Source: RGIG8767 sp964531805 (GTDB lineage: Bacteria > Bacillota > Clostridia > Lachnospirales > Lachnospiraceae). From it: a stretch of 7,112 bases of DNA. Each line of letters opens with the position of its first letter. Positions within the stretch are counted from its first letter, which is position 1. The DNA lies in assembly GCA_964531805.1 (NCBI GenBank), contig CAZHGE010000113.1, positions 1 through 7,112 of the forward strand, given 5' to 3'. Both the position numbers and the translations under genes were made by a program. Below are positions 1 through 5,510 of the stretch, piece by piece. The notes under the pieces were generated by a model. It saw only the letters and a program-made list of their open reading frames with translations. It was not told where the DNA came from and did no database searches.

Positions 1-1
1 C

Positions 2-613
2 ATGCTTGCAGGCGGTAGTGTATCCTATGCGGGTGGAAAGGTGTTGTTAAAGAATGCGGATGAGGTTGTAAAGGGTGGTACACCAGCAAGTTGGGCTGAT
101 TTAATGTCTCCAGAAGATGCGGCAAAGTATAATAGATGGGTAGAATTAAGAGAAGTCGGATTAGACCAACAAGTGGTAAACGATATTCTTTTAACTAATA
201 AGGGCTATCGTCCAGACCCTACAACATATCTTAGTAAAGAATATATAGATGCTCATTTGGAAATGTTTTCTGATGGAGTTACAAAAATAAGTAAAGCAAC
301 TCCAAGTGGACAAGCAGGCCCGCCAGGTGGAACATTTGTAATGCCTAAATCTGTGGCAGATGAAATTATTCAAGAAGCAAATGGTGATGTTTCAAAATTG
401 GAGGAATTATTGAGTTTGGAACCAGGAACTTTGGGAGATAGTCCTGTTAGATTAGATGTCAAAGAACCAAACGGATTACGAATGTCAAGTGGAAATGAGT
501 TAGGAGCAAATGAACAATGGATTCCTGGTGGAACAACTGGAGGGGGAATACCAGAAGCAACAATTGACTCGCCCCTACCAGGAGAATACATATCTACACC
601 AATATTTGAATAA
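2..613 (+). CDS. Polymorphic toxin, C-terminal part (5' end outside window)
   Basis: The frame is open to the window edge, and the first Met is probably internal, so this is the tail of a larger secreted or contact-dependent toxin. Residues 1-22 are a Gly/Ala/Val-rich linker ending in NADEVVKGG. VKGG (residues 23-26) looks like the hinge between the conserved body and the variable toxin tip, because the same 14 bases recur at 6900-6913 before a different domain. The tip (27-203) starts with a TPASWADLMSPEDAAKY segment. It then holds a Gly/Pro block GPPGGTFVMP (106-115), a charged helix (116-138) and a glycine-rich block SGNELGANEQWIPGG (163-177) followed by GGGIPEA. I do not recognise a named nuclease, deaminase or ADP-ribosyltransferase family, so the activity is unknown. 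The gene is followed after 16 bases by a small gene, as expected for toxin-immunity order. The toxin-tip reading is inference from organisation and the recurring junction. Confidence 0.75.
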   Translation: MLAGGSVSYAGGKVLLKNADEVVKGGTPASWADLMSPEDAAKYNRWVELREVGLDQQVVNDILLTNKGYRPDPTTYLSKEYIDAHLEMFSDGVTKISKATPSGQAGPPGGTFVMPKSVADEIIQEANGDVSKLEELLSLEPGTLGDSPVRLDVKEPNGLRMSSGNELGANEQWIPGGTTGGGIPEATIDSPLPGEYISTPIFE

Positions 614-629
614 AAGAAAAGGAGAGAAA

Positions 630-830
630 ATGGAACAAATATATTCTAGTTTTGGAATTTCTATTATCAAAAAGGAAGGGAACTATTTTTTACAATATGA
701 TAGTGGAGAAATGGTTTCATCAATAAAAGAAATTAAAATATCAGAACAAGAAGCAAAGGAAATACAAGAACAGAAAGATGGAAATTCTATTTACAATTAT
801 ATGATTAAAAACTTAAACGATAGAATTTAA
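630..830 (+). CDS. Small candidate immunity protein (66 aa)
   Basis: The frame is open further upstream, but the ATG at 630 is chosen because GGAGAG lies just ahead (621-626) and the toxin gene stops at 613, giving tight toxin-immunity spacing. The product is a 66-aa soluble acidic protein with no signal peptide or membrane segment. A beta-rich N-terminal half (about residues 3-35, IYSSFGISIIKKEGNYFLQYDSGE) is followed by KEIKISEQEAKEIQEQKDG and an amphipathic C-terminal helix. Its size, placement and co-direction with the toxin tail suggest a cognate immunity protein that binds and neutralises the toxin tip in the cytoplasm of the producer and its kin. I do not recognise a numbered immunity family. 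Function is inferred from position; the reading frame itself is well supported. Confidence 0.75.
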   Translation: MEQIYSSFGISIIKKEGNYFLQYDSGEMVSSIKEIKISEQEAKEIQEQKDGNSIYNYMIKNLNDRI

Positions 831-882
831 TTTCCTGTATGTAAAATGAAGTATAGTTGAGAATATGTAACAAATTTGAAGT

Positions 883-946
883 ATTCCCCTTGACCCTCCC
901 CAAACACCATGTTACAACGGCACTCAACAGGGGGTATAAAGGGGAT
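883..946. repeat. C/G-rich imperfect inverted repeat
   Basis: The left arm (883-900, ATTCCCCTTGACCCTCCC) and right arm (930-946, GGGGGTATAAAGGGGAT) are imperfect reverse complements around a loop of about 29 bases. Runs of C and G stand out against the A/T-rich surroundings. No T-run follows, so it is not a typical terminator. It could be a relic of a mobile-element end or a palindromic target. The rest of 831-973 holds no gene that I can see. Confidence 0.35.
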
Positions 947-973
947 GAAAAATTCCTTTATAACTAAATAAAA

Positions 974-1032
974 AGACAGTATCAGCGGCATTTCAAGATT
1001 TAAAAAGTTTTGAAATACCGCTGATTTTGTCT
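974..1032 (-). terminator. Strong hairpin terminator for the minus-strand gene
   Basis: Arms 974-996 and 1010-1032 form a stem of about 23 pairs with one G-T wobble and two mismatches (AGACAGTATCAGCGG... paired with ...CCGCTGATTTTGTCT) around a 13-base A/T-rich loop. Read on the minus strand it begins four bases after the stop codon of the 94-aa gene and is followed by CTTTTTATTT, the usual layout of an intrinsic terminator. On the plus strand GCTTTTAT follows, so it may also stop transcription leaving the toxin-immunity pair. Confidence 0.8.
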
Positions 1033-1036
1033 GCTT

Positions 1037-1321
1037 TTATAAGTCTGCCAACTGCATCAATAATGAAAAACAACACTGCATACCCATGCGGAAAACAATA
1101 ACCGAGTATACGGCTTCCTGTGCCTGAATGGCATCTATCCATCTGTCTATAACGTTTCTTTGCTCATCCGATAAATCTAGTTTGTCATAACAGTTGCTTA
1201 GTTCCTGCTCCAGCTGTGTGGCTTTTAGATAATCCACTTCCTGCTTGGCATTCTGACAGACATTGTTGTAACGCCGTTCTTCCAGATGGTTGAAAAGCAG
1301 ATTCCAGAAATCTTTATCCAT
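1037..1321 (-). CDS. Small conserved-looking protein of unknown function (94 aa)
   Basis: The frame extends to 1381, but the ATG at 1321 is chosen because AAAGGAGGG sits seven bases upstream (1329-1337 on the plus strand). The product begins MDKDFWNLLFNHLEERRYNN and is 94 aa, largely helical by pattern. A charged, Gln/Glu-rich central part (about 23-70) includes KQEVDYLKATQLEQELSNCYDKLDLSDEQRNVIDRW. The hydrophobic C-terminal part (75-94, YSVIVFRMGMQCCFSLLMQL) could be an amphipathic helix or a membrane-associating end. It resembles small proteins of unknown function often carried on clostridial mobile elements, but I cannot name a family with certainty. It is monocistronic, opposite to every other gene here, and has its own terminator, so it is probably an independent cargo gene. 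Confidence 0.75.
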   Translation of the reverse strand: MDKDFWNLLFNHLEERRYNNVCQNAKQEVDYLKATQLEQELSNCYDKLDLSDEQRNVIDRWIDAIQAQEAVYSVIVFRMGMQCCFSLLMQLADL

Positions 1322-1398
1322 TGTGAAACCCTCCTTTCTGAGAACACACGATACCGCAGAAGATAGGAATAATCTATTCATAGAAATGGATAAGGATT

Positions 1399-1426
1399 TT
1401 TATGGGTAATGTAGCATAAGTGACAA
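1399..1426 (-). promoter_or_regulatory. Possible promoter for the 94-aa minus-strand gene
   Basis: On the minus strand TTGTCA (plus 1421-1426) matches five of six -35 bases. CATAAA (plus 1399-1404), 16 bases downstream, matches four of six -10 bases. It lies about 80 bases ahead of the start codon. The -10 match is weak, so this is tentative. Confidence 0.3.
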
Positions 1427-1447
1427 AGTAAATATTATATGTTGAAG

Positions 1448-1493
1448 CACATTTCTTTTAACAATTGGTGGTTGAAAGAGATGTGTTTTTTTT
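1448..1493 (+). terminator. Orphan plus-strand intrinsic terminator
   Basis: Arms 1448-1462 (CACATTTCTTTTAAC) and 1471-1485 (GTTGAAAGAGATGTG) pair over 15 positions with two G-T/A-C type exceptions around an 8-base loop. The hairpin is followed at once by eight T residues (1486-1493). No plus-strand gene lies between the previous terminator and this one. It therefore either ends an unannotated short transcript, attenuates the methyltransferase transcript, or is left over from a deleted gene. The rest of 1322-1694 holds no gene that I can support. Confidence 0.7.
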
Positions 1494-1679
1494 ATTGCCT
1501 ATAAAATCTTCAAGTATGTTTTTTAGTAGTTCATATGAATCTACTCTCTTCGAATATCGTGCCTAAAGTCTGCCATTTTGAAGTCTTACACAGAAAAAAG
1601 TGCTCAGATGTTTCAAGAAATTGCTGAGTTAGAAATCTTAATTCAGATGAACTTTTTCTATGTAAGATGCTCCATCCGT

Positions 1680-1687
1680 AAAGGAGG
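1680..1687 (+). promoter_or_regulatory. Ribosome binding site that fixes a TTG start
   Basis: AAAGGAGG is a near-perfect anti-16S match seven bases ahead of the TTG at 1695. The frame stays open to a TTG at 1578, but nothing like a ribosome binding site precedes that position, so 1695 is preferred. Confidence 0.8.
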
Positions 1688-1694
1688 AGTACAT

Positions 1695-2660
1695 TTGAGT
1701 AAGCAGAAGGTGACTTTAAGGATTGAAGAAGGAGAAGTAGAACTATTAAAAGAAAAATTTAAAACTGATAATCAGTCAGAGGCTATCAGACTGGCAATTA
1801 TGCAAAGTCTGGCTACAGAAGATTTGGAAAAGGTCAAAACATTGTTTCCGTACATAGGGAAGAAACCACCAAGAATTGGCAGAGAAGTAGTGAGCGCATT
1901 TGAACAGTCGGGATGTAAGATTTTTGTCGATTTATTCTGTGGCAGCATTGCAATGCTTTGTTACTTGCCTTGGGATGTGAAAGTGGTTGTGAATGATATT
2001 AACGGTAGCCTTACAAATCTGTATAGGATTATTAAGGATAGACCATCCGACTTTGTAAGTGAGGCCATGAAATTACCATATTCGGAAGTGACGTTTCAGA
2101 TGTTTACGGAAGATTTACAGTCTGGTAGTAGCATGTCAGATTTTGACAGGGCGGTTGCGTATTTTTATGTGAGTTTTGGTGCGTATAGAGGGAGGATGGA
2201 AAATCCGTTATTTAGGATTTCGACAACAGTTGATACGAACAGGGCTGAGGATTATCAAAAGAGTATTCAGTGGATTCTGCAATTATCGAAGAGGTTGCAA
2301 AATGTGGAGATTTTAAATCGTGATTTTCGTAAGGTACTGCAAAGTTATGATTCAGAGGATGTATTTGTGTATGCAGATTGTCCGTATCTAGGAACGGAAG
2401 ATTATTATGAGAATGTGTTTTCAATGGAAGACCATAAGGATTTAGCAGAGATGTTGAAATCCCATAAAGGCAAATTTGCTTTATCTTCCAAGGCAAAAAA
2501 GGAACTGCGTAAGTTGTATCGTTCGAATAATCATTATGTTCTGAATTTTGAGGATACCTACCGACTACCCGATAAACGTCATCGGGAGCAGTTAATTATG
2601 AACTTTAGATTGATACACGTTAATAAGTATGGAGAGGATGATGTAAAACCATACAGATAA
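1695..2660 (+). CDS. D12-class DNA adenine N6-methyltransferase with N-terminal ribbon-helix-helix-like segment
   Basis: This 321-aa protein should transfer a methyl group from S-adenosylmethionine to N6 of adenine in a specific DNA sequence. Residues 77-87 (FVDLFCGSIAM) match the AdoMet-binding motif I of the Dam/D12 class. VNDINGSLTNLYRII (99-113) fits the following acidic motif, and YADCPYLGTEDYY (226-238) sits where the catalytic DPPY motif belongs. The second proline-class position is Cys (DCPY), which is unusual. Residues 5-40 (KVTLRI strand, EEGEVELLKEKF helix, NQSEAIRLAIMQSLA helix) have the strand-helix-helix pattern of Arc/CopG ribbon-helix-helix DNA-binding domains, so the enzyme may bind DNA as a dimer or regulate its own gene. 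No restriction enzyme gene is adjacent, so it is a solitary methyltransferase. The TTG start is set by the strong ribosome binding site at 1680-1687. Methyltransferase class is well supported; active status is inferred. Confidence 0.85.
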   Translation: MSKQKVTLRIEEGEVELLKEKFKTDNQSEAIRLAIMQSLATEDLEKVKTLFPYIGKKPPRIGREVVSAFEQSGCKIFVDLFCGSIAMLCYLPWDVKVVVNDINGSLTNLYRIIKDRPSDFVSEAMKLPYSEVTFQMFTEDLQSGSSMSDFDRAVAYFYVSFGAYRGRMENPLFRISTTVDTNRAEDYQKSIQWILQLSKRLQNVEILNRDFRKVLQSYDSEDVFVYADCPYLGTEDYYENVFSMEDHKDLAEMLKSHKGKFALSSKAKKELRKLYRSNNHYVLNFEDTYRLPDKRHREQLIMNFRLIHVNKYGEDDVKPYR

Positions 2661-2780
2661 AAAAGATGGAGTGCACTGGCGATTTGGGCAGGATATTCAA
2701 ATCGTGTACTCAAACCAAAGTGTCGGACAAAGGTTTTAGACTGTGCATAAAAACTTTGCAGTATCGGCATTTCCGCTAAT

Positions 2781-2814
2781 AAGAAAAAACACATTTTCCA
2801 CAGAACTTGTGTTT
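2781..2814 (-). terminator. Minus-strand terminator-like hairpin without an obvious gene
   Basis: AAACACA (2787-2793) and TGTGTTT (2808-2814) pair perfectly around a 14-base loop. Read on the minus strand, the stem runs straight into TTTTTTCTTATT. No minus-strand gene lies upstream of it (2815-3604), so what it would terminate is unknown. Confidence 0.4.
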
Positions 2815-3066
2815 GAACAAAGAATTAGAGAATGGCATATTAACTGGATTTTAAGAAAGATGTATTAAAATCTGCTGTGTGATTTCAGTACGAGATTTTA
2901 TATCAAAATTCTAATTAGTGAGTAGTAAATTTTTAGAAAACAGTGCTTGATATCTCTTTTGTATTTACCTAGATTAAATAGGTTTCTTTGATATTTTCTG
3001 CCTTAAAGTAAGGATTATCAGGAATTACTATAAGACAGATGACGTTTCTGAGATTTTATTAAATTC

Positions 3067-3199
3067 GGATATAGAGGTAAGGGACATTATAGGGAAGAGA
3101 GTATGAAAGAAAAGGTGGATTAGGAGAATAAGGAAATTAGGATATAGAATCTGAGAGGATGCTTTTGGCTCTTAAGATAAAGTTGTATTCGGATATAGA
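3067..3199 (+). repeat. Three direct copies of GGATATAGA
   Basis: Exact copies lie at 3067-3075, 3140-3148 and 3191-3199. The first and third extend to a shared 13-mer, ATTCGGATATAGA (3063-3075 and 3187-3199). They lie within 133 bases of non-coding sequence and could be protein-binding sites. The repeats are seen; any function is inference. Confidence 0.45.
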
Positions 3200-3296
3200 C
3201 ACGAGTGACAGACAGCTCATACATTACTTCCAAGTACATAGTGGATGGACAGTTGTGCATGAACTCTTCCAGTTATCCGGTAGTGGATTAGGAACT

Positions 3297-3430
3297 GTAC
3301 AAAAAACAAACGAACTTATGTCACAAAAAGAGGCAAAAAAAAGAGTCATTTTTGGGTACAAAAAACAGGAATGGGCATTCAGATGAAAAAAAAGGCTTAT
3401 TTTATGCTAAAAACTCGCAGTACAAAAACA
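3297..3430 (+). repeat. Three direct copies of GTACAAAAA(A)CA
   Basis: Copies start at 3297, 3356 and 3420. The second and third are longer matches (GTACAAAAAACAGGAATGG and GTACAAAAACAGGAAGTGG). Spacings are 59 and 64 bases, about six helical turns. They lie upstream of the two recombinase-like genes and could be recombinase arm-type or regulatory sites, but low complexity (A-runs) weakens the case. Confidence 0.4.
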
Positions 3431-3604
3431 GGAAGTGGATAATTCAAGGGAAAGCATATCGTAGTGTTGGTTTTTCGAAAATAGGAACTTAGCCACAAAT
3501 GCTGTTTTGCATGTGTGTTATCAGAGCGTCCATAGAAAACCAATACGTATGTAACAGGAAAACATTTTTGCTTGTCTTAACAGACAGATTGGAGAGTGAG
3601 AACT

Positions 3605-4066
3605 ATGGTGTATGGACTGGTAAGAGATTTATGTGACCAGACAGAGCTTAGTGTTATGAGGAGTAAGAGGATTCCTATGGAAAACATTATCCTGGTAACA
3701 CAGCCCAATGTGTTATTAGCAAGAGTACATAGCGGTGACGTGGTATGGCTTGTAACGGTTGCAGATTTTCAAAGTGTAACAAGATTTGCAGAACTGGCAG
3801 ACTGGATCTTGAGGCTTGGGGTACAACTGCGTATTGTAAATGAACCGTATCTTGAGGTGGGAAACGGAAAGCATTGGAGGATGTCTGTGAGAGCGCATGT
3901 GGAGACACTAATGGCTTTGGAACAGGAGAATGCCATGAAACTACGTTCTGTTTTTCGGTTCACGGACAGGCAGAGAATGTACGCAGATAGTTGCATTGCA
4001 GATATTACGGTAGGAATTCTGTCAAAGACCTATGCATCGGATGGTATTCTGCATCGTGGAGGTTAA
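3605..4066 (+). CDS. Serine-recombinase-like protein lacking the catalytic serine (153 aa)
   Basis: The ATG at 3605 is preferred to the GTG at 3596 because GGAGAG (3591-3596) is then eight bases upstream. The protein follows the outline of a resolvase/invertase N-terminal domain. It opens with YGLVRDLCDQ (3-12) where active enzymes have a YxRVSxxxQ type motif. HSGDVVWLVTVADFQSVTRFAELADWI (42-68) matches the GD-hydrophobic strand and following helix, and LGVQLRIVNEPYLE (71-84) matches the next strand. WRMSVRAHVETLMALEQENA (91-110) resembles the Glu-containing long helix. The nucleophilic Ser is replaced (L9 or C10), and the arginines of the DRLGR motif are absent after D54. The C-terminal 40 residues are too short for a large serine-recombinase domain. 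It is therefore probably a catalytically dead relative with a structural or regulatory role beside the tyrosine recombinase downstream. The assignment rests on pattern alone. Confidence 0.55.
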   Translation: MVYGLVRDLCDQTELSVMRSKRIPMENIILVTQPNVLLARVHSGDVVWLVTVADFQSVTRFAELADWILRLGVQLRIVNEPYLEVGNGKHWRMSVRAHVETLMALEQENAMKLRSVFRFTDRQRMYADSCIADITVGILSKTYASDGILHRGG

Positions 4067-4413
4067 GGATTTTGTGGTGGCGTGGCGGTCAGTCTTTGGG
4101 GTATGGTCTTGTGGTTTTCTTGGTTTGCCCCTACGCCTGCACACGATGCCCCACGATTGGCGTTACAGCCTTTGGTGCGTACTACTTGCCACGGTGCTGG
4201 TAAAATCGAAATTTGGGGAAATTACGGCTTTGAACTATAGTTCCTATTCGTACTGTTTTCGGAACTAGTGCGGTACTGGTGGGTTTTACGGTGGCGGTAG
4301 TTAGATTTATGAACTTTACTGGTGTACTTTTAGGAACTGGATACATTTTGACGAACATTTTTGCTGAGCTTTTATGGTCGGATTCAGATAATATATGGAT
4401 TGGAGTTGGTGTA
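4067..4413. other. 347-base gap between the two recombinase-like genes
   Basis: No supported gene lies here; overlapping open frames lack ribosome binding sites. Positions about 4070-4200 are G-rich compared with the neighbourhood. A perfect 12-base palindrome, GAACTATAGTTC, lies at 4232-4243, and GGAACT recurs at 4261 and about 4331. The frame of the tyrosine recombinase stays open back to a GTG at 4279 (a 45-residue hydrophobic extension), but that start has no ribosome binding site. Confidence 0.5.
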
Positions 4414-4989
4414 ATGAACAAAAGAACAAGAGCAATAGATGAAGATACCTATAAGCTGATTATAGCAACAATGAAGAATGGTTTTTCTTATCAAGGTGTG
4501 CAGTATAAGCCTAATGAGAGAATTGCCACAGTGCTAGTGCTTGAGTATAATCTAGGCTTACGTGTTGGTGATATTTTAAGTCTGTGTGTGGATTCCTTTG
4601 TAAAAGATGGCAGTCGGTATCGGCTTGATATATATGAGCAGAAGACGAGTAAGTACCGCAACTTTACAGTACCGGATGAAGTGTATCAGTTTGTCAGGGA
4701 TTATGCTTATCAGAATGGTATTTCATCCAAGGCAAAGTTATTCCCTATTACAGAGCGTGCGGTATTGAAGCATTTAAAGGCAGTGTGCTCTTATCTTGGC
4801 TTGGAGGGGGTAGGCTCCCACAGTTTCCGCAAAGGATTTGCCACAAATGTGTATGTAAATAACCACTACAATATCGAACTGGTAAGAACCCTGCTTCAGC
4901 ATTCCAGTGTCAATGTAACGCAGAGATATATCGGTATCGGATCTAAGGAATTGGAAGATGCCTTAAAGAAGAATATCTATCTTGGCTAA
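4414..4989 (+). CDS. Compact tyrosine recombinase (191 aa, catalytic domain only)
   Basis: This protein should catalyse site-specific DNA strand exchange through a tyrosine-DNA intermediate. The catalytic set of the phage-integrase family is complete: R50 in LGLRVGD, K77 in EQKTSK, H136 and R139 in SHSFRKGFAT, H163 in LLQHSSVNV and the nucleophile Y172 in TQRYIG. The ATG at 4414 is preferred because GGAG (4402-4405) lies eight bases upstream. The product is then 191 aa, far shorter than typical integrases (300-400 aa) and without a separate N-terminal core-binding domain, similar in size to FimB/FimE-type invertases. The gene sits 347 bases after the serine-recombinase-like gene and has its own terminator. 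Its substrate could be an invertible segment, a cassette or an excising element. The catalytic class is firm; the biological substrate is unknown. Confidence 0.88.
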   Translation: MNKRTRAIDEDTYKLIIATMKNGFSYQGVQYKPNERIATVLVLEYNLGLRVGDILSLCVDSFVKDGSRYRLDIYEQKTSKYRNFTVPDEVYQFVRDYAYQNGISSKAKLFPITERAVLKHLKAVCSYLGLEGVGSHSFRKGFATNVYVNNHYNIELVRTLLQHSSVNVTQRYIGIGSKELEDALKKNIYLG

Positions 4990-5022
4990 GATAAAACGAA
5001 AAATAAAAGACATTTTTAAATA

Positions 5023-5070
5023 ACTGCATCCTACATGGCACTTTGCCAGTTGGATGTAGTTTTTCTTTTA
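5023..5070 (+). terminator. Intrinsic terminator of the tyrosine recombinase gene
   Basis: The outer stem ACTGCATCC (5023-5031) pairs with GGATGTAGT (5052-5060), with one G-T wobble. An inner TGGCA-CTT-TGCCA stem tops it, and TTTTCTTTTA follows. It lies 34 bases after the stop codon. Confidence 0.8.
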
Positions 5071-5125
5071 TTTTGGCGGTAGTTATAAATAAAATTTCAT
5101 ATTTCCCAAAAAAAGTACTTGACAA

Positions 5126-5166
5126 GGGTTGGTAACAATTGTGATTGTAGGCAACCCCGCGGGTTG
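5126..5166 (+). repeat. GGGTTG / CAACCC / GGGTTG alternating arms
   Basis: CAACCC (5152-5157) can pair either with GGGTTG at 5161-5166 (3-base loop) or with GGGTTG at 5126-5131 (20-base loop containing the palindrome ACAATTGT). The two hairpins exclude each other. A 12-base palindrome, AAAATGCATTTT, follows at 5193-5204. This is non-coding DNA between the recombinase terminator and the IS110 element, and its role is unknown. Confidence 0.35.
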
Positions 5167-5267
5167 ATGGTGGTAGCAGTATGAATTGGCGAAAAATGCA
5201 TTTTGAAAAGGACACGAACTATATCAGTTGATGCATCTGTAGACAGGAGTGTAAAAAAGTAGATTTG

Positions 5268-5273
5268 TATAAT
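5268..5273 (+). promoter_or_regulatory. Consensus -10 box without a -35 partner
   Basis: A perfect TATAAT lies about 105 bases ahead of the first bridge-RNA-like hairpin. At 16-18 bases upstream no TTGACA-like box is present. In IS110-type elements the full promoter can be formed when the two ends join in the excised circle, so this could be the left-end half of such a promoter. That role is inference. Confidence 0.4.
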
Positions 5274-5374
5274 AAAAGTGTAGGGTAGAAATACCTTAAA
5301 ATCAACAGAATTAACTTGAATACGACGGTATTTGGAGTTAACATCACACACCACGAAAGCAATTCGTAAGACTT

Positions 5375-5510
5375 TTGTGAATCCTGCGTTCTGCAGGGAT
5401 ATCCATAATCCAAAGCGGATAAATAGATTGGCTGTGCCACCCTTGCCGACTCCGTTGCCAAGTGCGTAATTCGGGGATACTGGCTTAGCAGTTGAGGTTG
5501 CCTGTATTTA
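5375..5510 (+). ncRNA. Candidate IS110 bridge (seek) RNA
   Basis: Three successive hairpins lie in the 160 bases before the transposase. The first is a 5' stem ATCCTGC / GCAGGGAT (5381-5387 with 5393-5400). The second region has loops closed by TATCC / GGATA (5400-5404 with 5417-5421) and by TTGGC / GCCAA (5428-5432 with 5457-5461, 24-base loop). The third stem is TACTGGC / GCCTGTA (5478-5484 with 5500-5506, one mismatch). IS110-group elements are known to encode, upstream of the transposase, an RNA with a 5' stem-loop and two internal loops that pair with target and donor DNA. The position, length and hairpin series fit. The exact ends and the guide residues are not determined. Confidence 0.55.

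Larger units (their letters stand above)
2661..3604. other. Gene-poor region with hairpins and short repeats
   Basis: No convincing coding sequence lies here. The longest frame (3159-3386, 75 aa) has no properly spaced ribosome binding site and no recognisable motif. Seen directly: a 7-bp perfect hairpin just after the methyltransferase (2680-2686 with 2698-2704), a minus-strand terminator-like hairpin (2787-2814), two families of three short direct repeats (3067-3199 and 3297-3430), and a small TGTCT-TAAC-AGACA hairpin (3573-3586) upstream of the next gene. The stretch could be decayed coding sequence, a recombination or replication region, or a source of untranslated RNA. Confidence 0.6.
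4292..5085 (+). repeat. 12-base direct repeat flanking the tyrosine recombinase gene
   Basis: TGGCGGTAGTTA occurs at 4292-4303 and 5074-5085, one copy upstream of the recombinase start and one just past its terminator. A repeat of this length could arise by chance in a 7-kb window. The placement makes it a possible recombination core, but that is speculative. Confidence 0.25.

Noticed and set aside
1578..1694. Methyltransferase start at TTG 1578 (360 aa)
   Set aside because: No ribosome binding site there, and a near-perfect one lies seven bases ahead of TTG 1695, where the ribbon-helix-helix-like segment begins.
3159..3386. 75-aa plus-strand open frame in the gene-poor stretch
   Set aside because: The purine run before the ATG abuts the start with no spacing, no motif is recognisable, and composition looks like the flanking non-coding DNA.
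4032..4268. Overlapping plus-strand frames in the gap between the recombinase-like genes
   Set aside because: They overlap each other and the preceding gene, lack ribosome binding sites, and have Trp/Cys-rich content typical of chance frames in G-rich DNA.
4279..4413. Longer tyrosine recombinase starting at GTG 4279 (236 aa)
   Set aside because: No ribosome binding site precedes it, while ATG 4414 has GGAG at eight bases. The hydrophobic extension is unlike recombinase N-termini.
1459..5141. TAACAATTG shared between the orphan terminator loop (1459) and the region after the recombinase (5133), considered as an att pair
   Set aside because: A 9-base match is expected many times by chance in a window of this size, and the left copy is part of a terminator hairpin.
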